Shown piece after piece: positions 9,132 through 16,818 of a DNA stretch of 64,000 nt. The translations under genes and the position numbers were made by a program. The stretch lies in assembly GCA_036521075.1 (NCBI GenBank), contig DATDIL010000165.1, forward strand, positions 1 through 64,000, read 5' to 3'. Origin of the DNA: DAIDKA01 sp036521075. Lineage in GTDB: Bacteria > Pseudomonadota > Gammaproteobacteria > Steroidobacterales > Steroidobacteraceae. Position 1 is the stretch's first letter. Each line of letters begins with the position of its first letter. The notes beneath the pieces are model-generated. The model was given only the letters and a program-made list of their open reading frames with translations, did not search any database and had not been told where the DNA came from.

Positions 9132-12100
9132 TCACACCGCTGGCACCGCAATGTAGCGGCGCGCCAGCGCCGGCAGGACGAACAGGTTCAGAATCGTCGA
9201 GGACACCAGCCCCCCCAGCACGGTCACGGCCATCGGCCCTTCGATTTCCTGACCCGGAAGATTCATGCCGAAAGCCAGCGGCGCAAGGCCGAGGGCGGTC
9301 ACTGCAGCCGTCATGAGGATGGGGACCAACCGCTCATTGGCGCCGCGTATCACGGTGTCGGTGTTCCACGCGGCACCCTCAACCTCCACCAGATGCTCGT
9401 AGTGCGCCAGTTGCAGTATCGCATTGCGGGCACTCACCCCGAATACGGTCACCAGGCCCACCACCGTGCCCAGCGAGATGCCGATGCCGCTCATCGCAAT
9501 GGCCGCGACACTGCCGACCAGGGCGAACGGCAGGTTCGCCAGCACCAGCCAGCTGTTCGCACGCCAGCTGAACGACATGAACAGGATCATGATGATTAGT
9601 GCGAGCGCCAGCCCCGAATACAGCATCAGCTGATTGCGCGTCTGGCCCTCCGCCTGTGCGGCGCCGGTAAATTCGGTATACACGCCAGCGGGCAGTGACA
9701 CCTTTGATGCAATCGCCCGTGCGGCCTGCTGCACCACGCTTTGCAACGAGGCGCCCTTCACATTGAAGGTGACACTGATGCGTCGCTGACCGCCATCATG
9801 CTCGATGCTGTAGCGATCCTGGGTGACCAGGATACGAGCGACCTGAGACAGCGGCACCGCTCCGAGCGGGCCGCTGATCATCAGCTGTCCCAGGCTGCCG
9901 GGCTGATGCCGGAGCGCCTCGGGGAGCAACACCACGGCATCGACCGTACGCGTCCCGCTGAAGGTCTGTCCCACAGGTTCTCCCGTGTAGGCCGTCTCGA
10001 TCGTGTCGAGAACTTCCTGCACTTTGAGGCCGCTCGCCAGCAGGGCATCGGGGCGCAGCTGAATCGCGATGGCCGGCGTGCCGCTTTGCCGCTTGAACTG
10101 CAGGTCCACGACTCCCGGAATCCTCCCGAGCACCGCGACAATCCGGTCGCCGGTCGCATCAAGCGCGTCAAGGTCATCACCGAAGACCTTGACGGCCACC
10201 TGCGCCGTCTCGCCGCTGAGGCTCTCGCTGATGCGATCGCCCAGAAATGTCACCACCTCACTCTGCAGTCCCGGGTAGTGCTCCAGGATCGCGCGCAAGG
10301 CATCCTGCGCCGCACCTTGATCCACGCTGGAATCGGCCTTGAGTTCGACGTGGAATTCGCTGCGGTGCGGACCCCAGGTGTCCTCCCCCTGTTCGGCCCG
10401 ACCGACCTGCTGCTCGACGCTTGCCACATAGGGAAGTGCCAGGATCTCGGCACTGATGCGCTTGCCGACATTGAGCATTTCATCAAGTGAGGTGCCCGGT
10501 ATGGAACTGGAGACCTGGATGACGAAGTGTCCTTCCCGGAAGTCAGGCATGAACGTGCCCCCGAGGAAGGGCAGCGCCGCGGCAGATGCCACCACACAGG
10601 CGATCAGCACGACCACTACCGCCTTGAAATGGTCCGCGACACCGTGCACCGCCTGAAGTTGCCAGACCTTCAGTCGATGCAGCCATCCTGATTCCGGCCG
10701 GGCATCGTGCCGGCGCAACAGCAGCGCGCAAAGTGCCGGAGTCGCGGTCATGGCCACCACCAGCGAGGCCAGCACGGCGAATATGAAGGCCAGCGCGAGC
10801 GGCCCGACGAAATGACCCTGCACGCTGGTGGTGAATATTTCCGGCAGAAAGACCGCGATGACGACGGCCGTCGCATAGATCACCGGCCCGCGCACTTCCA
10901 GTGAAGCCTCCCGGATCACCTCCAGGCGACCCAAGGGTTGTGGCAGCCGCTGATTCTCCCGCAGGCGCCGCATGATGTTTTCGATGCCGATGATGGCATC
11001 ATCGACCAGCACGCCCAAGGCGACGGCAAATCCCCCGAGCGTCATCGTATTGAGCGTGAGGCCCATGCGCTCCAGGACCGCAACGGCTGCGAGCAGCGAC
11101 AGGGGTATGGCGGTAAAGGCGATCAGCGCCGCACGGATATCGCGCAGGAACAGATACAGCACGACGAAAATGAGCACCCCGGCAATCAGCAGCGAGTGCT
11201 TCAGATCGCTCAAGGCGCGCTCGATGAAGTTCGCGGGCCGATGCAGTCCGGGGTAGACGGTAATGCCCTGCGCGTTCAGTGCCGGGCGCAGGCTGGCCAA
11301 GGCCTGTTCCACGGCGAGCGTGGTCGTGAGCGTGTTGGCGCCATACTGGCTGGCGAGGGACAGCAGGACGCCCGGTCTGCCCATGATGAGCGAATCGCCG
11401 GAGCGCAGCGCCGGTGCCATTTTTACCTCGGCGATCTCGCTCAAGCGGATCGGGATCGCATTGCGCACCGCGACCACGGCCTTGCCGAGGACTTCGATAT
11501 CGGGCGCGGGAATCGGCGACTGCAACAGCACGCGCTGGTTGGCGATGTCGATGAAGCCCGCACCGCGCAGCGGCAAGGCGGCGCGTGCCGCATCGGCAAT
11601 GTCGCCGAGAGTGATGCCGAAGCTGGTCAGGCGTCGCATGTCGGGTTGAATCTGGATCTGCCGGACATCGCCCCCGAATACGATGACATGCGCCACTCCT
11701 GGCACCGCCAGCAGACGCGGCTTGATCACCCAGTCAGCCGCGTCGCGCAGGGTATAGGCGTCGACCTTGTCGGATACCAGTCCAATCTTCAGCAGGTCCA
11801 TGGTGCTGGAGACAAGCGGGGAGAGTTTCGGCACGCCGACGCCAGCCGGCAAAGCGCTGCCAAGTTCCGACAATCGCTCCGAGATTCCTTGCCGGGCGAT
11901 GTGCAGATCGATGCCGTCGGCAAAGGTGATCGTCACCACGGACAGCCCCGGAATGGACTCGGAACGCAGGGTCGCCAACCCCGAGGCGCCATTGACCGCA
12001 TTCTCGACGGGTTTGGTGACGAGCTCTTCGACCTGCTGCGGCGAGAAGCCGGGTGCCTCCGTTTGGATATCGACCTGGGAGGGAACGAATTCCGGAAACA

Positions 12101-12209
12101 CATCCAGCGGCGCATCCAGTGCGCCCCAGCAACCCAGAACCAGCGCCAGCACGGTCAATACGGTGACGGCGCCGAATCGCCGCACGCACAACGCGATAAT
12201 GCCCCGCAT
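9132..12209 (-). CDS. RND efflux pump inner-membrane subunit (CzcA/CusA-like)
   Basis: A 1025-residue proton-driven RND transporter, third gene of an operon with an outer-membrane factor and adaptor. It has the two-fold RND plan: TM1, the large PN porter loop (residues about 35-330, with DVFPEFVPSQVDIQTEAPG typical of the heavy-metal branch), TM2-6, a second loop and TM7-12. The TM4 segment reads GVLVDDAIIGIEN. Canonical CzcA-type pumps carry DFGxxxDGAxxxxEN, so one charged position and the DG pair differ; the substrate (divalent metal or another cation) is therefore uncertain. It starts 5 bp after the adaptor stop. The divergent OmpR-type two-component system probably controls it. Confidence 0.88.
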   Translation of the reverse strand: MRGIIALCVRRFGAVTVLTVLALVLGCWGALDAPLDVFPEFVPSQVDIQTEAPGFSPQQVEELVTKPVENAVNGASGLATLRSESIPGLSVVTITFADGIDLHIARQGISERLSELGSALPAGVGVPKLSPLVSSTMDLLKIGLVSDKVDAYTLRDAADWVIKPRLLAVPGVAHVIVFGGDVRQIQIQPDMRRLTSFGITLGDIADAARAALPLRGAGFIDIANQRVLLQSPIPAPDIEVLGKAVVAVRNAIPIRLSEIAEVKMAPALRSGDSLIMGRPGVLLSLASQYGANTLTTTLAVEQALASLRPALNAQGITVYPGLHRPANFIERALSDLKHSLLIAGVLIFVVLYLFLRDIRAALIAFTAIPLSLLAAVAVLERMGLTLNTMTLGGFAVALGVLVDDAIIGIENIMRRLRENQRLPQPLGRLEVIREASLEVRGPVIYATAVVIAVFLPEIFTTSVQGHFVGPLALAFIFAVLASLVVAMTATPALCALLLRRHDARPESGWLHRLKVWQLQAVHGVADHFKAVVVVLIACVVASAAALPFLGGTFMPDFREGHFVIQVSSSIPGTSLDEMLNVGKRISAEILALPYVASVEQQVGRAEQGEDTWGPHRSEFHVELKADSSVDQGAAQDALRAILEHYPGLQSEVVTFLGDRISESLSGETAQVAVKVFGDDLDALDATGDRIVAVLGRIPGVVDLQFKRQSGTPAIAIQLRPDALLASGLKVQEVLDTIETAYTGEPVGQTFSGTRTVDAVVLLPEALRHQPGSLGQLMISGPLGAVPLSQVARILVTQDRYSIEHDGGQRRISVTFNVKGASLQSVVQQAARAIASKVSLPAGVYTEFTGAAQAEGQTRNQLMLYSGLALALIIMILFMSFSWRANSWLVLANLPFALVGSVAAIAMSGIGISLGTVVGLVTVFGVSARNAILQLAHYEHLVEVEGAAWNTDTVIRGANERLVPILMTAAVTALGLAPLAFGMNLPGQEIEGPMAVTVLGGLVSSTILNLFVLPALARRYIAVPAV

Positions 12210-12214
12210 CGGCT

Positions 12215-13234
12215 TCAGTCCGCTTCGGTGCTGGGATTCATCTCGCGCGCGAGCAGCAAGCCGGCGGCCGCCGTGACCACCGTGTCGCCCGCTGCCAGCG
12301 GCTGCGTGATGAAGTAACCCGCGTCAATGGGCCGGTCGGTGGCAATCTCGCGGCGCACATACACATGGGGCTTCTGTTCGACGTAGCACCAGTACTTGCC
12401 ATCGCTGATCACCAGCGCCGCTGCCGGCACCAGCACTCCGCGCTGCGCCGGGCCCGTCCCGGGCGCCCACACCAGCAACCGTTCGCCCTCGCTGGCATCG
12501 CCACCCTTGAGCACAGCGAAAAAACTGCGTCCGGGCAGTGTCGCATCGGCAGGAGCGCTCCACAGCGGATGCACGGTCCAGCCCGGTGCGCCCGTTGGCG
12601 TGCCCGGCGCCGAGCCATCCAGATGCGCCACCCGCAATGAGGGGGGTGTCGCGCCTTGCAGGGCGCCGAGTGGAAACGTCGCGCGCAGGAGCTTCAGCTC
12701 GCCACTGGCCAACTCCTGCAGCTGTCCCCCGGCGGCCAGCCCCTCGGGCATGCCGCTGCCGATGACGGACGACAGGCGACGCCGTGCAAGCGCGACGGCG
12801 GCCGTATCGGTTGCCATCTGGCGTGCGGCGCTCTCCACCGCATCCGCGGACATCGCGCCAGGCGTGCCCGCCAGACGCTGGGCGCGCCCCGCCGCCGCGC
12901 GGCTTTGTTCCTGAGCTGCCTGTGCGCTGCTCAGTTCGGCCACCGCCGTGGCGATCGCGTCGTGGGGGATGATGACCCCGAAGCCGGCGATCTCGTCCCG
13001 ATAGTCCATGGAACTGACGGGCTGTGTGGCGATCCCCATCCTCGCAACCTGCTCGGCGGTGAGGCTCACCCCCTCCCCGGTCCGCTTCGGTCCTGCCTCC
13101 TTGGCGCTGTCCTCCTGTGCGTCAGTGGCTGCCGGGACACGATGGCAGCCCGCGAACATGGCGATGCACAGGACGGCGACGACCACGCTCGCGAGGAGGG
13201 CCGTTCGCGCGACGATGGGTTTGATCAAGGGCAT
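12215..13234 (-). CDS. RND efflux periplasmic adaptor (membrane fusion) lipoprotein
   Basis: A 339-residue adaptor, short for the CzcB/CusB family. The N-terminus has a lipobox-like CIAMFAGC after a hydrophobic run, then an acidic/Lys-rich linker. A short helical hairpin rich in Ala and Gln spans about residues 95-150 (AELSSAQAAQEQSRAAAGRA region), and beta-rich C-terminal modules follow (GVLVPAAALVISDGKYWCYV is the membrane-proximal signature). It would bridge the pump and the outer-membrane channel. ATG 13234 overlaps the stop of the upstream outer-membrane factor (TGATG); a GTG at 13237 would give a 4-base overlap. Either way the two genes are translationally coupled. Confidence 0.82.
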   Translation of the reverse strand: MPLIKPIVARTALLASVVVAVLCIAMFAGCHRVPAATDAQEDSAKEAGPKRTGEGVSLTAEQVARMGIATQPVSSMDYRDEIAGFGVIIPHDAIATAVAELSSAQAAQEQSRAAAGRAQRLAGTPGAMSADAVESAARQMATDTAAVALARRRLSSVIGSGMPEGLAAGGQLQELASGELKLLRATFPLGALQGATPPSLRVAHLDGSAPGTPTGAPGWTVHPLWSAPADATLPGRSFFAVLKGGDASEGERLLVWAPGTGPAQRGVLVPAAALVISDGKYWCYVEQKPHVYVRREIATDRPIDAGYFITQPLAAGDTVVTAAAGLLLAREMNPSTEAD

Positions 13235-14634
13235 CACTCCTGAGGCTCCCAGCCGCCGCCCAGCGCCTTGTACAGCGCGACGCGGGCCTGCAGCCGGGCG
13301 AGCCGGTACTGGCTGTATTGATCCCGCGCCGCATACAAGGTGCGTTGCGCATCGAGCACCGCGAGGAAGTCGCCCGCACCCTGGCGATAGCGCAGCTGCG
13401 CCCCATCGAACGCCTGCTGGCTTTGCGCCAGGCTTTCGGTCTGAAATTCGCGCGCGGCGTCGAGATTGTGAATGGCCGCGAGTGCGTTCTCGACATCAAC
13501 CAGCGCGGAGAGTATCGCCTTGCGATAGCTCGCCAGCAGCTCAGCGTCCTTCGCACCCGATTCGTCGCGCACCGCGCGCAGCCGGCCGTGATCGAAAATG
13601 CTTTGCGCAAGTCCGGCGCCGAGATTCAGGCCCGGTCCGGTGCCGGCCAATGCGATGACAGCGGCATTCACGGCAGGATTTTGCATACCACCTGCGGCGG
13701 TGAGGGTGAGAGTGGGCAGCATGGCGGCGCGCGCCGCGACGAGGTCGGCATCTGCGGCACGCAGATTCGCCTCGGCGCTGTATAGGTCGGGGCGTCGCGT
13801 GAGCAGTTCGACCGGCAGCCCCGCGGCAATCTGCGGTTCGGCGAGCGAGTCCAACGCCGCGTCCGGCACCTGGAATCCTTCAGGTTGCCGTCCGACCAGC
13901 AAGGCGAGTGCCGTCAGAGCCTGCACTTCGCGTTGCCGCAGATCCAGCAGCGCCAGCTGCGCGGATGCCAGCACCGAACGTTGCGTGGCGAGCGTGACCG
14001 GATCGGACGCGCCGGCGTTGAAGCGGATCTGGACCACCTCGAGCAGCCCGCGGGCCGTCTCCAGGTTCGACTGCGCAAGTTTCAGGCGTTCGCGAATCGA
14101 CAGCAGCTCGAAATAGCCGTCGGCCACGCCCGCCAGTGTCGTCAGCGCCAGCGTATCCCGATCGGCGCGGGCCGCGGTATCGAGCAGGCGCGCCGCGTTC
14201 GCCGTCGCCCGATTCCTTCCCCAGAAGTCGACTTCGTAGCTGCTCGACAGCAGGGCCGACCAGTCCAATTCGTGGGCACTGCCATTGACCGAGTGCCCGG
14301 CCAGGAAATTGCCGTTGCCGAGCGCATCCACGCTGGGCAGGATGGCCGCGCCCGCCTGCCGCGCACGGGCGTCCGCCTGGGTCAGCCGCGCGCGCGCGCC
14401 GGCAAGGTCCAGATTCGCGCTCGTGGCCTGGGCGATGAGCGCATCAAGTTCGGGGCTTGCAAAACCGTGGTACCAGTCCTTGCCCGGCCAGGCCGGCTGC
14501 CCTGCGGGTGTGCCGTTCTCGAACGCCGCCGGGACTTCGGGGAGCGCCGGTTTCGGCGCCTGCAGGGCACAGCTCGTGCAGGCCAGCAGCGCCACTGCGC
14601 AGGCTTTGGCCAGATGGTTGCCACGCCAGGACAT
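13234..14634 (-). CDS. RND efflux outer-membrane factor lipoprotein (TolC/NodT family)
   Basis: A 466-residue outer-membrane channel. The signal peptide ends in a lipobox (LLACTSC). Two long alpha-helical repeats follow, with the family pattern LDLAGARARLTQADARARQAGA in the first half and LRAADADLVAARAAMLPTLTL in the second, as in CzcC/OprM/NodT proteins. It is the first gene of the three-gene efflux operon and is divergent from the response regulator gene, with about 125 bp between them. Upstream of ATG 14634 is a GAGGGCGGA ribosome-binding sequence. Confidence 0.88.
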   Translation of the reverse strand: MSWRGNHLAKACAVALLACTSCALQAPKPALPEVPAAFENGTPAGQPAWPGKDWYHGFASPELDALIAQATSANLDLAGARARLTQADARARQAGAAILPSVDALGNGNFLAGHSVNGSAHELDWSALLSSSYEVDFWGRNRATANAARLLDTAARADRDTLALTTLAGVADGYFELLSIRERLKLAQSNLETARGLLEVVQIRFNAGASDPVTLATQRSVLASAQLALLDLRQREVQALTALALLVGRQPEGFQVPDAALDSLAEPQIAAGLPVELLTRRPDLYSAEANLRAADADLVAARAAMLPTLTLTAAGGMQNPAVNAAVIALAGTGPGLNLGAGLAQSIFDHGRLRAVRDESGAKDAELLASYRKAILSALVDVENALAAIHNLDAAREFQTESLAQSQQAFDGAQLRYRQGAGDFLAVLDAQRTLYAARDQYSQYRLARLQARVALYKALGGGWEPQE

Positions 14635-14689
14635 TCCGCCCTCAATTCAGCTGTTTGCAGCGAGGCTAACAAGCCCACGCAGGCGAAAG

Positions 14690-14705
14690 TGTACATCTTT
14701 GTAAA
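14690..14705. promoter_or_regulatory. candidate response-regulator operator between divergent efflux and two-component genes
   Basis: On the minus strand this reads TTTACAAAGATGTACA: two half-sites, TTTACA and TGTACA, starting 10 bp apart. Tandem half-sites one helical turn apart are the usual target layout of OmpR-family regulators. It lies in the only intergenic space between the efflux operon and the regulator gene. The assignment rests on position and spacing only. Confidence 0.35.
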
Positions 14706-14759
14706 CTCCCCCTGGCGCCCACTGACATCCCGGTAGTTCTGCCGATACACTGTACCTCC

Positions 14760-15428
14760 ATGCGACTCCTGCTGACCGAGGACGACGCCGAGCTGGCCCA
14801 GTCCCTGATCGAGCGATTCCGCGACCAGGGCTACGATGTGGTGCATGTTGATGATGGCATCCGGGGCCTGAAGGAGGCGACATGCCAGGATTTCGACGCC
14901 ATCATCGTTGACCGCATGTTGCCGGGGATGGACGGCCTGGAGATGGTCAAGGCAGTGCGGCGGCACAAATCCACCCCCATCATCTATCTGACCACGATGA
15001 GTGGCATCGATGATCGGGTTCGCGGCCTGGAGGCAGGCGGCGACGACTATCTCATCAAGCCGTTTGCGTTCGAGGAGTTGCTGGCGCGGATCCGCGTCAT
15101 GACCCGGCGTCCGGCCCCGGCCTCCTCCAGGTTGTATGCGGGATCGATCGAGATGGACCTGGTGCAGCGCACCGTCACCCGCCACGGCCGTGCGATCGAA
15201 CTTCTCCCGCAGGAATTCCGGCTGCTGGAATATCTGCTCCGCAACGTCGACCGGTCCGTGACCCGCAGGATGCTGCTCGAGAATGTCTGGGACATCCATT
15301 TCGATCCACACACCAGCGTCGTCGAAAGTCACATCAGCCGCCTGCGCGCGCGACTCAACGCCAATTGCGAAATCGATGCCATTCAGACCGTGCGCGGCAT
15401 CGGGTATCGGCTGCTTGCGACCAATTAG
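14760..15428 (+). CDS. OmpR-family response regulator
   Basis: A 222-residue two-domain regulator. The receiver domain has the acidic pair E7/D8/D9, phospho-acceptor D51 (IIVDRMLPGMDG), T78 and K100 (LIKPFAFEELLARIR). The C-terminal winged helix carries the family pattern LLPQEFRLLEYLLRN, then VESHISRLRARL and RGIGYRLL. It is divergent from the RND operon and overlaps the following histidine kinase, an arrangement like CzcRS/CopRS-type metal-efflux control. The start at ATG 14760 lacks an obvious Shine-Dalgarno sequence; a TACACT box about 12 bp upstream suggests a very short leader. Confidence 0.92.
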   Translation: MRLLLTEDDAELAQSLIERFRDQGYDVVHVDDGIRGLKEATCQDFDAIIVDRMLPGMDGLEMVKAVRRHKSTPIIYLTTMSGIDDRVRGLEAGGDDYLIKPFAFEELLARIRVMTRRPAPASSRLYAGSIEMDLVQRTVTRHGRAIELLPQEFRLLEYLLRNVDRSVTRRMLLENVWDIHFDPHTSVVESHISRLRARLNANCEIDAIQTVRGIGYRLLATN

Positions 15429-16818
15429 AATATTCAAGGGCGAATCGTTCCGATTTGCCGCACTGTTCGCGCTGGTATTCCTGACGCTGACCGGAGTGCT
15501 CATCGGCACGGTGCTGTGGATCGTCGCCGGCACCGAGCGGGATACCCTGATTGCGGCCAACGAAGCCGATGTCTCGACGGTGAAGAACGGCTTGCGTGCC
15601 GAAGGTCTCGATGAAGCGATCGAGGTGGTGCAGCAGAGGTTGGGAACACCCGCCGGGGCGATGACTCTCAAGCATCGCTTCGCGCCTGACTCATACATGG
15701 TCATCGAGGAGGCAAACGGCAAGGTGCTGGCCGGCAACCTGCCGTTCGTACCGTGCAGTGCAGGTATCTTCCGCTTATCCCTTGCGCCCGCTACGGGTCA
15801 TCACCACGGGCGAATCGTGCTTGGCAGCTGCACGCCGCTCACCGCTGCGGCCACCCTGTTCGTGGGGCGCGATACGCTGGCCATGTACGCGACTCGCGAG
15901 CGGATCCTGCATGCCTTTGGCTGGGTCGCTCTCGGTACCTGCGCGTTTGCCATTCTGGGCGGCCTGTTTCTGGGCCGCCGCTTCATGGCCCAAGTCGACG
16001 CCATCACGCAAACCTGCGAGCGGGTGATTGCGGGACGATTGAACGAACGGATTCCGATCAGGGGCCGCGCTGACGAATGGGATCGCCTGGCGCGGGCCAT
16101 CAATGAAATGCTGGACCGGATCTCGACATTGCTCGAGAACCTGCAACAGGTGTCAAGCGACGTCGCGCATGATCTGCGCACTCCGCTCACGCGGCTGCGC
16201 AACCGGCTGGAAGCCGCGCGCGAGAAATCGACCGGCATAGCGGATTACTCCGCCGCGATCGCGCATGCGATCGAGGACACTGACCAGCTCCTGGCCATGT
16301 TTTCCGCATTGTTGCGGATCTCGCAGATCGAAGCCGGGACTCGAGCGCAGACCTTCGCCGCGGTCAATGTTTCCGCCCTGCTCGAGCGGGTATACCAGTT
16401 CTATCTGCCGGTGGCCGAGGATTGTCGCCATCCGCTCGCGCGCACGCTGCCCGAGGAGGTGTATATCCGCGGGGATCCGGAGCTGCTCACGCAGCTGTTC
16501 AGCAATCTCGTGGAGAACGCGATTCGCCATACTCCCATCGGCACGAAGCTGCGCATTGCACTGCAAGCCGTGCACGGTGAGCCGGTGGCGTCGGTCATCG
16601 ACGATGGCCCCGGGGTCCCTGCCGAAGATCTCGAAAAAGTAACCCGGCGCTTCTATCGCGGCTCTACCAGCCGCTCCACGCAGGGTCACGGCCTGGGCCT
16701 GGCACTGGTCGCGGCCATTGCGCAGCTGCACGGCGCCAAACTGCAACTCGCAAATGCCACGCCGGGATTGCGGGTCGATGTGGCATTTCAGCCGTTCAGT
16801 CCTTCCAGGTCCAGTTAA
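15415..16818 (+). CDS. sensor histidine kinase with HAMP domain
   Basis: About 467 residues. TM1 (FAALFALVFLTLTGVLIGTV) and TM2 (near FGWVALGTCAFAILGGLFLG) flank a periplasmic sensor of about 140 residues. A HAMP segment follows, then the HisKA box SSDVAHDLRTPLTRLRNRLE with the phospho-acceptor His, the N box LFSNLVENAIRHTP, and G boxes DDGPGVP and GHGLGLALVAAI. It partners the preceding regulator. I placed the start at TTG 15415, overlapping the regulator by 14 bases; an ATG at 15376 is an alternative and would only lengthen the cytoplasmic tail. The 3' end overlaps the convergent phosphoketolase gene by 23 bp. Confidence 0.88.
   Translation: MRPIRIFKGESFRFAALFALVFLTLTGVLIGTVLWIVAGTERDTLIAANEADVSTVKNGLRAEGLDEAIEVVQQRLGTPAGAMTLKHRFAPDSYMVIEEANGKVLAGNLPFVPCSAGIFRLSLAPATGHHHGRIVLGSCTPLTAAATLFVGRDTLAMYATRERILHAFGWVALGTCAFAILGGLFLGRRFMAQVDAITQTCERVIAGRLNERIPIRGRADEWDRLARAINEMLDRISTLLENLQQVSSDVAHDLRTPLTRLRNRLEAAREKSTGIADYSAAIAHAIEDTDQLLAMFSALLRISQIEAGTRAQTFAAVNVSALLERVYQFYLPVAEDCRHPLARTLPEEVYIRGDPELLTQLFSNLVENAIRHTPIGTKLRIALQAVHGEPVASVIDDGPGVPAEDLEKVTRRFYRGSTSRSTQGHGLGLALVAAIAQLHGAKLQLANATPGLRVDVAFQPFSPSRSS

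Noticed and set aside
10938..12317. 459-codon open frame antisense to the RND pump gene
   Set aside because: High-GC shadow of the pump; Arg/Gln/His-rich, no family pattern, while the opposite strand is an unmistakable RND protein.
14382..15737. 451-codon minus-strand open frame across the response regulator and kinase start
   Set aside because: Antisense shadow; it crosses the divergent promoter region and two real genes and has no recognisable domain.
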